Part shown: piece after piece, positions 41,876 through 50,603 of the stretch
Position numbering within the stretch: position 1 is the stretch's first letter
How the letters are laid out: every line of letters begins with the position of its first letter
NCBI GenBank assembly: GCA_048268885.1
Contig: JBLWUP010000034.1
Location: 1 to 64,000, forward strand
DNA: 64,000 bases
Direction: 5' to 3'
Source: Pelagibius sp048268885
Lineage (GTDB): Bacteria > Pseudomonadota > Alphaproteobacteria > Kiloniellales > Kiloniellaceae
Notes under the pieces: model-generated
The model's input: only the letters and a program-made list of their open reading frames with translations
Database searches by the model: none
Told to the model about the DNA's origin: nothing
Translations under genes and position numbers: made by a program

Positions 41876-43552
41876 CTAACGGATCTGCTTGCGCCAGCGT
41901 TCGATGGTGCGCGCCACGAAACCTTCGGGCGCCTCCTCCTTCTTCCATTCCGTGGCGAAGGACGCGGTGTCGCTGTGCGGGCGCTTTTCTTCCGGCAGGT
42001 CGGCGAAACGGATCCGCATGGGCAGCACCACACCTTCACCGACGACCACCGCCTGCTGATTGCGCAACGACGGCAGCGAGTTCAACATGCCCTCGGCGCT
42101 CTCCGGCAAGGCCTGGCGCACGAAGTCCTGATCCTTCTGGTTGCCCATGCGCAGCGCGAAGAGCGTGCTGCACTGGGACAGAATGGTCTCCGACAGCTCC
42201 GACGGGCGCTGTGAAACCAGGCCGAGCGACAGGCCGTACTTTCGGCCTTCCTTGGCGATGCGCGCGATCATGCGGCGCGTCGGCTCGAAGCCCTTGCTAC
42301 TATCCTGCGGGATGTAGCGGTGCGCCTCCTCGCAGACCAGCAGAACCGGCACCGCCTCACTGCGCTCGCTCCAGACGACGAAGTCGAAGAGCGTGCGGCA
42401 CAGCAGCGAGACCACGACGTCGACGATCTCCGACGGCACGCCGGAGAGATCGAAGATGGTCAGGGGCTTGCCGTCGACCGGCACGCGGATGAGGCGCGAC
42501 AGCACGTCCGGCAAGGTGTCGCGCACCGACAGACCGGAGAACATGAAGGCATAGCGCCGGTCGCTGCGCAGCGCCTCGATGCGCGAGCGCAGGCGCAGAT
42601 AGGGCTTGGCCTGCTCCGCCTTCTGCAGCTGGCCCATGGCCGCCTCGATGTTGTGCAGCAACGCGCTCAGCGGATAGGGCGTCGGCGTGTCGACGGTAAT
42701 GTGGCGCTGCTCGTTCTCGCCCTCCACCGCGCCGCGGCGCGCGAGCTGGATGGCGTCCTTCAGGATGAAGGCCTCGGACGAGCGGCTGTTGTCGTCGCGG
42801 CTGCACATCACCTCGACCATCTCTTCGAAGTTCAACAGCCAGTACGGGAGCTGCAGGTTCTCCGGCGTCACCACCTCGGCCAGGCCGTCGAAGGCACGGC
42901 TGTATTCGTTGTGCGGATCGAGCAGGATGGCGTGACCGAAGGGATGCGCGCCCAGGATCGCGTGCATCACCGTCGCCAGGGCGCAGGATTTGCCCGAGCC
43001 GGTGGTGCCGAGGATCGCGAAGTGCTTGCCCAGCAGATCGTCGGTGACCAGGTAGGCCGGCAGTTCCGAGTTCTGGTGCAGCGTGCCGATCTGAACGTTG
43101 GAGCCCTTCGGCCGCTTGTAAATCTGTTTCAGCTCGTCCATCGAGGTGGCGTAGACGGCTTGGCCCAGTCCCGGATAGAGCGACACGCCGCGCAGCAGGT
43201 CGAAGCCTTCCGCGCTGGCCGGGTCAGCCCCCTCCGGCAGCAGGTACTCGCCGAAGAGATCGATCTCCATGACCCACTGCTCGCCGAGCTCGGGCGACGG
43301 CGAGGGGTTGCCGGTGGAAAGACCGGAGACGATGCCGAAGGCAATCGAGTTCGCGGTGGGCATTTTTACCAGGGCGCCGATCTGCACCGCTTCGTTGAGC
43401 TGCTGCGCGGCCTCCGGTCCCGGCCCGGTCGACACCAGGCTGGCGGTCACCTTGGACCCGGTGACCGAAATGATATGCCCGACCCTGTATCCCGAAGGCT
43501 CGGCCCTCGGCAGGTCCATCTGCTGAACTGTCTGCATCTGCGCTGCCTGCAT
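41876..43552 (-). CDS. HerA-like ATPase / DNA translocase
   Basis: A 558-residue protein. An N-terminal HAS-barrel-type domain (about 18-100, VGHIISVTGSKVTASLV) precedes a RecA/FtsK-type ATPase with Walker A LGTTGSGKSCAL (about 175-186), ILLDPHNEYSRAF, Walker B VPVLLVCEEAHRYIP (about 405) and the sensor RPSELSETILSQC. These define the HerA/DUF87 group, hexameric motors in DNA end processing and in several defence systems. No NurA nuclease or other usual partner is adjacent, so it is probably a stand-alone cellular version. Confidence 0.85.
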   Translation of the reverse strand: MQAAQMQTVQQMDLPRAEPSGYRVGHIISVTGSKVTASLVSTGPGPEAAQQLNEAVQIGALVKMPTANSIAFGIVSGLSTGNPSPSPELGEQWVMEIDLFGEYLLPEGADPASAEGFDLLRGVSLYPGLGQAVYATSMDELKQIYKRPKGSNVQIGTLHQNSELPAYLVTDDLLGKHFAILGTTGSGKSCALATVMHAILGAHPFGHAILLDPHNEYSRAFDGLAEVVTPENLQLPYWLLNFEEMVEVMCSRDDNSRSSEAFILKDAIQLARRGAVEGENEQRHITVDTPTPYPLSALLHNIEAAMGQLQKAEQAKPYLRLRSRIEALRSDRRYAFMFSGLSVRDTLPDVLSRLIRVPVDGKPLTIFDLSGVPSEIVDVVVSLLCRTLFDFVVWSERSEAVPVLLVCEEAHRYIPQDSSKGFEPTRRMIARIAKEGRKYGLSLGLVSQRPSELSETILSQCSTLFALRMGNQKDQDFVRQALPESAEGMLNSLPSLRNQQAVVVGEGVVLPMRIRFADLPEEKRPHSDTASFATEWKKEEAPEGFVARTIERWRKQIR

Positions 43553-43751
43553 CCATCTGTTGGATTTCCGAACGGAATTCGGCCGGAATCATTGCAGCGA
43601 GACGTTAAGCAATAGCGAAAGCCGCAGACCTTAGGAATTTCCGCTAAACCCCGGTCATTTAAGGATTTTAAACCATAGGGCGCATAGTCTGGGGAGACGT
43701 CTGGCCGGTTTCCGCGGGAAAGCGGCCCGAGATCCCGGGAAAGGCCCGCCA

Positions 43752-44807
43752 ATGCCGAAGCTCACAGGTTTCAGAGCCAGGATCGCCCCTCGAACCGCCC
43801 CTGGGCCCGCCTCCAGGGTGATCGGGGCCGCCCTGCTGCTGGCCCTGCCGGCGGCCGTGGGGGGCTGCGACGCGATCTATGACGACACCAAGGGGTGGGC
43901 CAACCGCCTGGAGGCCTCCATCCTCAAGGCGGCCCACGACCTGGAGAAGGACCCCGACAGCCAGGAGCCGGAGCACTACACCCCCGAGGAAGTAGAGCCC
44001 CCGCGCCCGCCCCGGATGGCGCAAAGCGCGACGGCAGCGCCCTCTTCGGAGCCTGCCATAGCCATGGCGCCGGCCCCGGCGCAGGCGCCGGTCATCGGAA
44101 AGGTCCCTGCCGTACCCCCGCAGGCCATCGCCAGCCGCAAAGCCATGCTGCCGCCATCGCCCGCAGCCGATGGCCAAGCCGACGGCCTGGTCGGCGATGC
44201 GGCGACCGCCCTGTTGAAGCCCAAGGACTCGCCGGAGAAGCAGGGGCCGGAGAAGCACGGGCCCGAGAAACAGGAGCAGGAAAAGACGGCCCCGGAAAAG
44301 ACGGCAGCCGGCAAAGCCGACGGTGAAAAATCCGCTGCGGCGATGACGGAAAAGAAAGCCGCCAAGGCGGAGACCAAGTCCACGGCCCCGCCGCTCCCTA
44401 AGCCGAAGCCGGCACACCAGGTGGCCGAAGCGGCCGCCCCGGAAAGCGCCAAGGCAGCGAAAAGCACCAAGCCGGCGGAAAGCACCAAGCCGGCGGAAAG
44501 CGCCAAGACGGCGACGGCCGGCAACGGCGTCTCCATGGTGCTGCACCTCTCCTCGCTGCGCAGCGAAGAGGCCGCCAAGCGGGAATGGCGGGACCTGAAG
44601 CAGAGCTTCCCCGAGCCGCTCGGCGGGCTGGAGGCGGAAATCCGCCGCACCGAGCTGGGCGAAAAAGGAACCTTCTACCGGATCCTGGCCGGTCCCCTGC
44701 CCACGCGCAGCGCCGCCAGGGAAGCCTGCGCGACGATGAAATCCAGAAACGTCCGGCAGTACTGCCGCGTTCTGCCGTCTCAGCCGGAAGCCAAGTCGCC
44801 CTCCTGA
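43752..44807 (+). CDS. SPOR-domain lipoprotein with repetitive linker
   Basis: A 351-residue protein. A lipoprotein signal (ALLLALPAAVGGC, Cys39) leads to a long low-complexity region rich in Ala, Pro, Lys and Glu, including PEKQGPEKHGPEKQ and a six-residue repeat of the KPAEST type encoded by 18-bp DNA repeats at 44443-44514. The last 85 residues form a SPOR domain: MVLHLSSLRSEEAAKREWRDL, then FYRILAGPLPTRSAAREACATM. SPOR domains bind denuded septal peptidoglycan, so a division-site role is likely. A 16-bp tandem repeat runs through its stop codon. Confidence 0.82.
   Translation: MPKLTGFRARIAPRTAPGPASRVIGAALLLALPAAVGGCDAIYDDTKGWANRLEASILKAAHDLEKDPDSQEPEHYTPEEVEPPRPPRMAQSATAAPSSEPAIAMAPAPAQAPVIGKVPAVPPQAIASRKAMLPPSPAADGQADGLVGDAATALLKPKDSPEKQGPEKHGPEKQEQEKTAPEKTAAGKADGEKSAAAMTEKKAAKAETKSTAPPLPKPKPAHQVAEAAAPESAKAAKSTKPAESTKPAESAKTATAGNGVSMVLHLSSLRSEEAAKREWRDLKQSFPEPLGGLEAEIRRTELGEKGTFYRILAGPLPTRSAAREACATMKSRNVRQYCRVLPSQPEAKSPS
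44443..44514 (+). repeat. 18-bp coding tandem repeat in the SPOR lipoprotein gene
   Basis: Four 18-bp units. The second and third (44461-44478, 44479-44496, AAAGCACCAAGCCGGCGG) are identical; the first and fourth differ by a few bases. They encode a six-residue Lys/Ala/Pro/Glu repeat in the linker. Units are in frame, so copy changes alter linker length only. Confidence 0.9.
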
Positions 44808-44848
44808 GAAGTCGCCCTCCTGAGAAGTCGCCCTCCGGAGAAGTCGCT
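44793..44848 (+). repeat. 16-bp tandem repeat across the SPOR gene stop
   Basis: AAGTCGCCCTCCTGAG is repeated three and a half times; copies one and two are identical, copy three has one change, and the last is partial. The TGA in the first copy is the stop codon of the SPOR gene. The unit is not a multiple of three, so copy changes would shift the stop context. Confidence 0.92.
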
Positions 44849-44859
44849 GCCAGCCCCCT

Positions 44860-45660
44860 TCAGCGCGGCGCAGGGAACAGCTCCGCGCCGCGCCCTGTCA
44901 CATAGTAGGCAAGCAACCCCACCCACTCGTGCAAAGCGGCGCCGGCCGTGCCCAGTGAATCGCCGATGTCGCGCGGCCAAGAAAGGTTGTCGGGCTCGGT
45001 CCGGAAGTCGACGGGATAGGGCAGCACCGGCAGTCCATTGGCGCGGAAGCTGGCGACGGCGCGCGGCATATGGGCCGCCGAGGTCACCAGCAGCCAGGGC
45101 CGGTCCGCCTCCCCCAGCATTTCGGCGGTGCGGTGGGCGTTCTCGGCCGTGTTGCGGGACTGGGCCTCAAAGCGCACCTTCGACAGATCGACACCCTGCT
45201 GCTCGAAAAAGCGCTGGGTGATCTCCGCCTCGTTCCAGCCACGCGGCAGCAGCCGCCCGGAGAATCCGGAAACCACGATCTCTTGCGCCGGCATCTGCCG
45301 ATGCAAGGCCACCGCCGTGGTCAGCCGTTCGGCATTGCCGTTGAGCCCCACCTGGCCGCGGGCCGCGGCCACGGCACCGCTGTCCGTCGCACCGCCCAGC
45401 ACGATGATCCCGGCAATGCCGTCGGCCGCTACCTCGGGCAGGGGAAAGCGGTTCTCCAGCGCGCGCAAGGCGGCCTCCGGCAAGGGGGTCAGCAGGATCA
45501 AGCCGCCGTAGATCAAGAGCACGGCACCGAAGAAGCGCGCGGGCAAGGTCCAGCCGAGCCGCCGGCTGGCCAGCCACAACAGCAGGCAAAACAGCAGGCT
45601 GTTCAGCGGCTTCAACAGAAACCAAACGATCTTGGACAGAAAGAAGAAGGCAGTGGACAT
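44860..45660 (-). CDS. YdcF/ElyC-like DUF218 membrane protein
   Basis: A 267-residue protein. Two N-terminal membrane segments (about 5-30 and 37-58) are followed by a DUF218 domain: GIAGIIVLGGATDSG, then LTTAVALHRQMPAQEIVVSGFSG, SRNTAENAHRTAEML, and LLVTSAAHMPRAVASFRANG. ElyC-type proteins affect undecaprenyl-phosphate and envelope integrity. The function here is inferred from family. It lies on the opposite strand to the SPOR gene, downstream of tRNA-Pro, and may follow that tRNA's terminator. Confidence 0.85.
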   Translation of the reverse strand: MSTAFFFLSKIVWFLLKPLNSLLFCLLLWLASRRLGWTLPARFFGAVLLIYGGLILLTPLPEAALRALENRFPLPEVAADGIAGIIVLGGATDSGAVAAARGQVGLNGNAERLTTAVALHRQMPAQEIVVSGFSGRLLPRGWNEAEITQRFFEQQGVDLSKVRFEAQSRNTAENAHRTAEMLGEADRPWLLVTSAAHMPRAVASFRANGLPVLPYPVDFRTEPDNLSWPRDIGDSLGTAGAALHEWVGLLAYYVTGRGAELFPAPR

Positions 45661-45715
45661 TGATCCTGCTCGTTTTTTTCCCCGTGTCACCTGGCTCGCC
45701 CAGGGCCTTCCCGGC

Positions 45716-45752
45716 AAAGAAAAAGCCGCTCCGGCAGGGCCGGAACGGCTTT
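45716..45752 (-). terminator. Intrinsic terminator after tRNA-Pro
   Basis: On the minus strand AAAGCCGTTCCGGC pairs with GCCGGAGCGGCTTT with one mismatch, followed by TTTCTTTG. It lies just past the tRNA-Pro 3' end. Confidence 0.85.
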
Positions 45753-45761
45753 CTCGATCAA

Positions 45762-45838
45762 TGGTCGGAGCGGCAGGATTTGAACCTACGACCCCCACAC
45801 CCCCAGTGTGGTGCGCTACCAGGCTGCGCTACGCTCCG
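45762..45838 (-). tRNA. tRNA-Pro (anticodon GGG)
   Basis: A complete 77-base cloverleaf on the minus strand: acceptor CGGAGCG / CGCTCCG, anticodon stem CCACA/TGTGG with loop CTGGGGG, T-arm GTAGGTTCAAATCCTGC and an encoded CCA. A terminator follows directly. Confidence 0.97.
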
Positions 45839-45872
45839 CCAGAACCGGGACATGGCGTCCTCTCAGCGGCCC

Positions 45873-45901
45873 TGTATAACCGGGCTTCTGAGGGAAGGCA
45901 A
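45873..45901 (-). promoter_or_regulatory. Promoter of tRNA-Pro
   Basis: Minus-strand TTGCCT, 17 bases, TATACA, about 35 bases before the tRNA 5' end. Good match to a housekeeping promoter. Confidence 0.6.
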
Positions 45902-45951
45902 CGATTGCCTCACTGCCCCGGCGGCCACATTTACCCGGCCTGGAGCGCCGC

Positions 45952-46350
45952 TCAGGACGTCCCCGGCCCGGCCTTTTTCAGCATGTCCCGGAGTTCGCTC
46001 AGTTCGTCGATGACGGCCTGGATTTCCTTGGCCGCATCCACGCCTTCCGGTGCCGCCGCCTCGGTCCCCTCCTCGGCGGAACCATCCTTGCCGCGCCCCT
46101 CCCGCAGCAGGCGCTGGACACCCTTGATGGTGTAGCCCTCGCTGTAGAGCAGGTCACGGATACGGCGCAGCAGGCTGATGTCTTCCGGACGGTAATAGCG
46201 CCGCCCGCCGCCCCGCTTCAACGGTCTGACCTGGCTGAACTTGCCTTCCCAAAACCGGAGAACGTGCTGCGGGACGTCGAGTTCGTCGCTGACTTCGCTG
46301 ATCGTCCGAAATGCGGCGGCGGATTTCCCGGCGGGTCGACTTGCTGGCAT
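45952..46350 (-). CDS. MerR-family transcriptional regulator
   Basis: A 132-residue DNA-binding protein with an N-terminal winged helix: FRTISEVSDELDVPQHVLRFWEGKF, then RRYYRPEDISLLRRIRDLLYSEGYTIKGVQRLL. The C-terminal part is charged and coiled-coil-like (EIQAVIDELSELRDMLKK), short for a ligand-binding domain. The gene follows ihfA as in many alphaproteobacteria. The effector is unknown. Confidence 0.9.
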   Translation of the reverse strand: MPASRPAGKSAAAFRTISEVSDELDVPQHVLRFWEGKFSQVRPLKRGGGRRYYRPEDISLLRRIRDLLYSEGYTIKGVQRLLREGRGKDGSAEEGTEAAAPEGVDAAKEIQAVIDELSELRDMLKKAGPGTS

Positions 46351-46384
46351 GCTGACCTTTATTTCGTCCAGCTATCCGAAGACG

Positions 46385-46711
46385 CTAAGCTTCTACTTCA
46401 CTCTTCGCCGTGCCGCTGAGCGCACTGTTGATGCGGTTTTTCAGCACATGCGAAGCCCGAAAGACCAGAACCCGACGCGGCAGGATCGGAACTTCCTCGC
46501 CGGTCTTCGGGTTGCGGCCAATACGCTCGCCCTTTTCGCGAACCGAGAAGCTGCCGAAAGAAGACAGCTTCACCATCTCGCCACGGACCAGAGCGTCAGA
46601 AATCTCGTTTAGAACCGACTCGACCAATTCCGCCGACTCGTTGCGAGACAGCCCTACCTCCTGGTAAACGGCCTCGCTCAGATCCGCCCGGGTTATCGTC
46701 CCACCGGCCAT
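46385..46711 (-). CDS. ihfA: Integration host factor subunit alpha
   Basis: A DNA-bending protein of the HU/IHF family, working as a heterodimer with IHF-beta. The 108-residue product has TITRADLSEAVYQEVGLSRNESAELVESVL, MVKLSSFGSFSVREKGERIGRNPKTGEEVPI and PRRVLVFRASHVLKNRIN, with the Arg/Pro-rich arm. The PILPRR pattern favours the alpha subunit. A GAGGAGGGGGGA ribosome site precedes the ATG. It is downstream of fabH, as in the conserved plsX-fabH-ihfA order. Confidence 0.96.
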   Translation of the reverse strand: MAGGTITRADLSEAVYQEVGLSRNESAELVESVLNEISDALVRGEMVKLSSFGSFSVREKGERIGRNPKTGEEVPILPRRVLVFRASHVLKNRINSALSGTAKSEVEA

Positions 46712-46857
46712 TCCCCCCTCCTCTTGCGTTCGACCAACAGCGAAGCTTAGCGCACCGGGAAAATGCGGTCAATTATCCAGCGAATACCGTGGGATGCGGC
46801 CAATTTTTGACGCAAATTCGGAAGGCTGCCTAAAGCGGCCTCTCAAGGGCCGCTATT

Positions 46858-47829
46858 TTACCAGCGGACCAGGGCTGAACCCCAGGTGAATCCGCCGCCC
46901 ATGGCCTCCATGCAAATCAGATCGCCGCCCTGAATACGGCCGTCGCCGACCGCTTCGGTGAGGGCCAGGGGGATCGAGGCGGCCGAGGTGTTGGCATGGC
47001 GGTCCACCGTCACCACCACCCGGTCGTCCGGCAGATTGAGGCGCCGGCCCATGGATTCGATGATGCGGATGTTCGCCTGGTGCGGGACCAGCCAGTCGAT
47101 ATCTCCCGGCGTCAGGTCGTTGGCCTCCAGCGCCGCGTCGATGGCCTCGGCCATGCGCACCACCGCGTGACGGAAGACTTCTTTGCCCTCCATGCGCAGA
47201 TGCCCGACCTTGCCGGTCGAGGACGGCCCGCCGTCGACATAGAGCGCGTCGTGGTGGCGGCCGTCGGCGTAGAGATGGGTGGACAGCACGCCCCGGGCGG
47301 CCGAACCGTTGACGCCCGCGGTCGCCTGCAGCACCACCGCGCCGGCGCCGTCGCCGAACAGCACGCAGGTGCCGCGGTCTTCCCAATCCAGAATGCGCGA
47401 GAAAGTCTCGGCGCCGATCACCAGCGCCGTCTTGGACTGACCGACGCGCAGGAAATTGTCGGCCACGGACAGCCCGTAAACGAAGCCGCTGCAGACAGCC
47501 TGCACATCGAAGGCGGCGCCCTGCGTCACGCCCAGGCGCTCCTGGATACGAGTCGCGGTCGCCGGGAAGGTCTCGTCGGGCGTCGAGGTGGCGCAGATGA
47601 TGAGGTCCACGTCCGACGGCGAGATGCCGGCTTGGGCCATGGCCTCTTTGGCCGCCGCGCTGCCGAGGTCGGAGGTCATCTCGCCTTCAGCGGCGATATG
47701 GCGCTGGCGGATCCCCGTGCGCTGGCGAATCCACTCGTCGGTGGTGTCGACTTTCTGCGCGAGTTCTTCGTTGGTGACGATCTGGGCGGGCAGATAGGCA
47801 CCACAGCCCGTGACGAGGGAACGGTACAT
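46858..47829 (-). CDS. fabH: Beta-ketoacyl-ACP synthase III
   Basis: Starts fatty acid synthesis by condensing acetyl-CoA with malonyl-ACP. The 323-residue enzyme carries the catalytic Cys113 (QAVCSGF), His250 (VPHQANIRI) and Asn280 (RHANTSAASIP). It begins two bases after plsX on the same strand, and ihfA follows after about 146 bases. Confidence 0.98.
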   Translation of the reverse strand: MYRSLVTGCGAYLPAQIVTNEELAQKVDTTDEWIRQRTGIRQRHIAAEGEMTSDLGSAAAKEAMAQAGISPSDVDLIICATSTPDETFPATATRIQERLGVTQGAAFDVQAVCSGFVYGLSVADNFLRVGQSKTALVIGAETFSRILDWEDRGTCVLFGDGAGAVVLQATAGVNGSAARGVLSTHLYADGRHHDALYVDGGPSSTGKVGHLRMEGKEVFRHAVVRMAEAIDAALEANDLTPGDIDWLVPHQANIRIIESMGRRLNLPDDRVVVTVDRHANTSAASIPLALTEAVGDGRIQGGDLICMEAMGGGFTWGSALVRW

Positions 47830-47831
47830 AT

Positions 47832-48878
47832 TTATACGACAGCCGCCTGAGCGTTACCGGGGGTTCGGTCCAGAAGGGTAAGGTCGGAACGAATCTTTTC
47901 GATGATACCATGGCGGTGCATGTCCACCGCAACGCCGATTGCATTGGCGAAACCCAGCGCGTCGGTGCCGCCGTGGCTTTTCACGGCGATGCCGTTCAGG
48001 CCCAGGAACATGGCGCCGTTGTAACCGCGCGGATCGACCCGCTTGCGCAGCTTGCGCATGGCCGGGCGCGCCAGCAGATAGCCCAGGCCGGCCAGCAGGG
48101 AAGAGCGGAAAGTGTGGCGCAGGTACTCGTTGATCAGCTTGGCCGTGCCTTCGGCCGTCTTCAGCGCCACGTTGCCGGTAAAGCCGTCGGTCACGATGAC
48201 GTCGGCCGTGCCCTTGGCAATGTCGTCGCCTTCCACGAAGCCGAGGAACTTCCCCGGCAGGCCGCTGGCGCGCAGGATGGCGCTGGCTTCCTGCAGCGAC
48301 TCGTGGCCCTTGATCTCTTCCGAGCCAACGTTGAGCAGCGCGTAGCTCGGCTCCTGCAAACCCAGCACGGAGCGGGCGAAGGCGTTGCCCATCACCGCGA
48401 AGTCGACGAGGTTCTGCGCATCGCACTGCACGTTGGCGCCCAGGTCGAGCATGACCGATTCGCCGCGCAGGGTCGGGAAGAAGGACGCGATGGCCGGGCG
48501 GTTGATACCCGGCAGCGTCTTCAGCACGAACTTGGCCATGGCCATGAGGGCGCCGGTGTTGCCGGCGGAGACCACGCAGTCGGCCTCGCCCGCCTGCACC
48601 GCATTGATCGCCAGGCGCATGCTGGACTCGCGGCCGGCGCGCAGAGCCACGGAGGGCTTGGCGTCGCTGCTCACCACGTCATCGGTGTGGCGCAGGGTGG
48701 TCACTTCCTGCAGCCGGCCCTTGCTCTTCAGCAGGGGCGCGACTTCCCGCTCCCGTCCGAACATGAGGAAGCGGACCTCGGGAAAGCGCTCCAGCGCGAT
48801 CGCGGCACCACGCACCACCATTTTCGGGGCGGCGTCGCCACCCATGGCATCCAATGCGATTGTGAGCGCTTTGCTCAT
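47832..48878 (-). CDS. plsX: Phosphate acyltransferase PlsX
   Basis: Converts acyl-ACP to acyl-phosphate, the first step of phospholipid synthesis by the PlsX/PlsY route. The 348-residue protein has the opening IALDAMGGDAAP, then ARVASMRLAINAV-type and VSAGNTGALMAMAKF, and DGFTGNVALKTAEGTAKL. A GAGGGAA site precedes the start. It is followed by fabH and preceded by rpmF, the usual order. Confidence 0.97.
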   Translation of the reverse strand: MSKALTIALDAMGGDAAPKMVVRGAAIALERFPEVRFLMFGREREVAPLLKSKGRLQEVTTLRHTDDVVSSDAKPSVALRAGRESSMRLAINAVQAGEADCVVSAGNTGALMAMAKFVLKTLPGINRPAIASFFPTLRGESVMLDLGANVQCDAQNLVDFAVMGNAFARSVLGLQEPSYALLNVGSEEIKGHESLQEASAILRASGLPGKFLGFVEGDDIAKGTADVIVTDGFTGNVALKTAEGTAKLINEYLRHTFRSSLLAGLGYLLARPAMRKLRKRVDPRGYNGAMFLGLNGIAVKSHGGTDALGFANAIGVAVDMHRHGIIEKIRSDLTLLDRTPGNAQAAVV

Positions 48879-48938
48879 ATTCCCTCATGAGGCAGTCCGC
48901 CGACGTGGCGGCCGGTCGGGCCGCCGGGCGGGCGCTGC

Positions 48939-49121
48939 CTAGAGACCCTCGGATTCCATGACTTCCCGGCCGTCATAATGACCGCAAGCCGGGCAGACAT
49001 GGTGCGGGCGCTTCAGCTCGCCGCAGTTGGAGCACTCGTGATAGCTGCCAGCGGTCAGGGAATCGTGGGCCCTGCGCTGGTTGCGGCGCGATTTGGAAAT
49101 TTTACTCTTAGGAACAGCCAT
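48939..49121 (-). CDS. rpmF: 50S ribosomal protein L32
   Basis: A 60-residue zinc-ribbon ribosomal protein. MAVPKSKISKSRRNQRRAHD and the pairs CSNCG and CPACG, which bind zinc, followed by the short GHYDGREVM end, are typical. It lies upstream of plsX, the conserved location. Confidence 0.98.
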   Translation of the reverse strand: MAVPKSKISKSRRNQRRAHDSLTAGSYHECSNCGELKRPHHVCPACGHYDGREVMESEGL

Positions 49122-49230
49122 GATTCTCGTCTCTCATCGTCAGGCGACAGCCGACTTCTCAAGCGCCTAATTAGCCAATCTGGGCCATTGCAGCAAGCAA
49201 AGCCGGAGTAGAGTCGCAGATAAATCTAAC

Positions 49231-49776
49231 CTATTTGTCACCCTTCAGCACTTTCAGCGCTGAAAAGGGCCCGTCGTTTTCCTCAACTTCCGGTGGCCGG
49301 TAGGCCTCGGGGACCTCCGCCCCCGGTGCCCTGGGGTAGGGGTCCAATGCAACCGCGAGCTCCTGCACCACCAGTTCGCCCACGTCGATCCCCTCCTCCG
49401 GCAGGATCTCCGCGGGATCGGCGGCTTCCGGATCGATCAGCACATCCGCGTCCTGCGCGACCGCGGGACCGCCCGCCTCGTAATCAACCTCGAACTCGCC
49501 CTCCAGGCTCTCGAGGACAGGCTCCAGCGTGACCACGCAGGCCTGCTGCACGTCTGCCTGCCAAGTCCCCTGGACCCGGAAGAGTTCGCGCCCGACGGAC
49601 TTGACCGTCACCTGCGCCGCCAGCCGGTCAACCGCCAGGATTTCCAAGCGCTTGGCCACCGCTTTTCGCTCAGCCGCCGAAGCCTCCACGGAGTCCGTGA
49701 CCGTCGGCCCGCCCAGGCGGTCCGGTGTCACAATCCGCGAAAACTCGTTGGTCGCCGTTACGGCTGAACCAGACAC
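49231..49776 (-). CDS. DUF177 (YceD-like) protein
   Basis: A 181-residue protein of the YceD/DUF177 family, linked to 23S rRNA metabolism. The core contains FRVQGTWQADVQQACVVTLEPVLESLEGEFEVDY, with one cysteine of the metal pair, and the C-terminal DVGELVVQELAVALDPYPRAPG characteristic of the family. The start is GTG at 49776, with GGAGG at ideal spacing. It precedes rpmF as usual. Confidence 0.9.
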   Translation of the reverse strand: MSGSAVTATNEFSRIVTPDRLGGPTVTDSVEASAAERKAVAKRLEILAVDRLAAQVTVKSVGRELFRVQGTWQADVQQACVVTLEPVLESLEGEFEVDYEAGGPAVAQDADVLIDPEAADPAEILPEEGIDVGELVVQELAVALDPYPRAPGAEVPEAYRPPEVEENDGPFSALKVLKGDK

Positions 49777-49904
49777 GGCTATCCTCCGCTGCCGGCGCCG
49801 AAAAGCGGCGCACCATAGGGGTTGGGCGGGGCTGGGTCAATCCCTTAGCCGCCCGCTTGCCTGCCCCGTTTCTCAGGGGCTCACCGCCGGATTTCCGGGC
49901 TTTT

Positions 49905-50468
49905 TCAGCCCCCGCCGGCGGGCCCCGGCGGCGCCGCGAAAGTCAGCTTGCCCGCGCGCAGGGCGTCACCGTCCTGCGCCTCCAGGGCGGCGGCCTGGTC
50001 CAGGACATAGGCCGCGAGTCCGCCGGCATCGCCCTGCCCGGCTTCCAGGGTGCCAAAGGCATTACGGCGCAGCGCCTCCTCCAGCTCCCCGGTTCCCCGT
50101 TCCGGAACCGCCTCCAGGGCCGTCTCGTAGGCCACCAGGTGCCCCATGAAGGCTTCGGCCATGCGCTTGACCCGCTTGCCCACACCGAGGTCCCCGGCCC
50201 CCATTTCCCGCAGCGAGCGGTCCATGTCGGTAAAGAAGACCTCCTGCAGCGCCTCGGCCAGGTCCAGCCCGGCCGGAAAGTCGCGCTTCAGGCGGCGCAG
50301 CACCAAGGCCAGGTGGAGCACAATGGACTCGAAGCGCCCGTCGAGGCTGTCCGGCACGCCCAAATCCCGGTAAAGGGCCGGGGTGCGCGCCTGGGCCACG
50401 ATGATCTCATAGAGGGGCCAAGCGTGCTCGCTGCGCGGCTGAGGATCGAAGAGGCGCTTCCAAATCAT
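49905..50468 (-). CDS. Ubiquinol-cytochrome c chaperone family protein (CBP3-like)
   Basis: A 187-residue protein of the CBP3/ubiquinol-cytochrome c chaperone family, which assists maturation of cytochrome b of complex III in mitochondria and alphaproteobacteria. HAWPLYEIIVAQARTPALYRDLGVPDSLDGRFESIVLHLALVL and the FTDMDRSLREMGAGDLGVGKRVKRMAEAF segment are characteristic. The start ATG 50468 gives the usual N-terminus; a longer frame to 50558 is not preferred. It is divergent from bamE. Confidence 0.9.
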   Translation of the reverse strand: MIWKRLFDPQPRSEHAWPLYEIIVAQARTPALYRDLGVPDSLDGRFESIVLHLALVLRRLKRDFPAGLDLAEALQEVFFTDMDRSLREMGAGDLGVGKRVKRMAEAFMGHLVAYETALEAVPERGTGELEEALRRNAFGTLEAGQGDAGGLAAYVLDQAAALEAQDGDALRAGKLTFAAPPGPAGGG

Positions 50469-50603
50469 CGGCTTAGGATCATGAAGGAATGGCGGAAGAA
50501 GCCGCCCAAACGCCGGGCGACTGGCGATATCTCGAATTACGCCTTGAAATGGCACCACCCGGCGGTTTAATCAAGCTATTCGGGGTCAAACGAGAGGTAT
50601 GAT

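Noticed and set aside
41876..43552. HerA gene as part of a phage defence system
   Set aside because: No nuclease, Sir2, DUF4297 or other partner lies nearby, and neighbours are housekeeping genes; kept only as a stand-alone ATPase.
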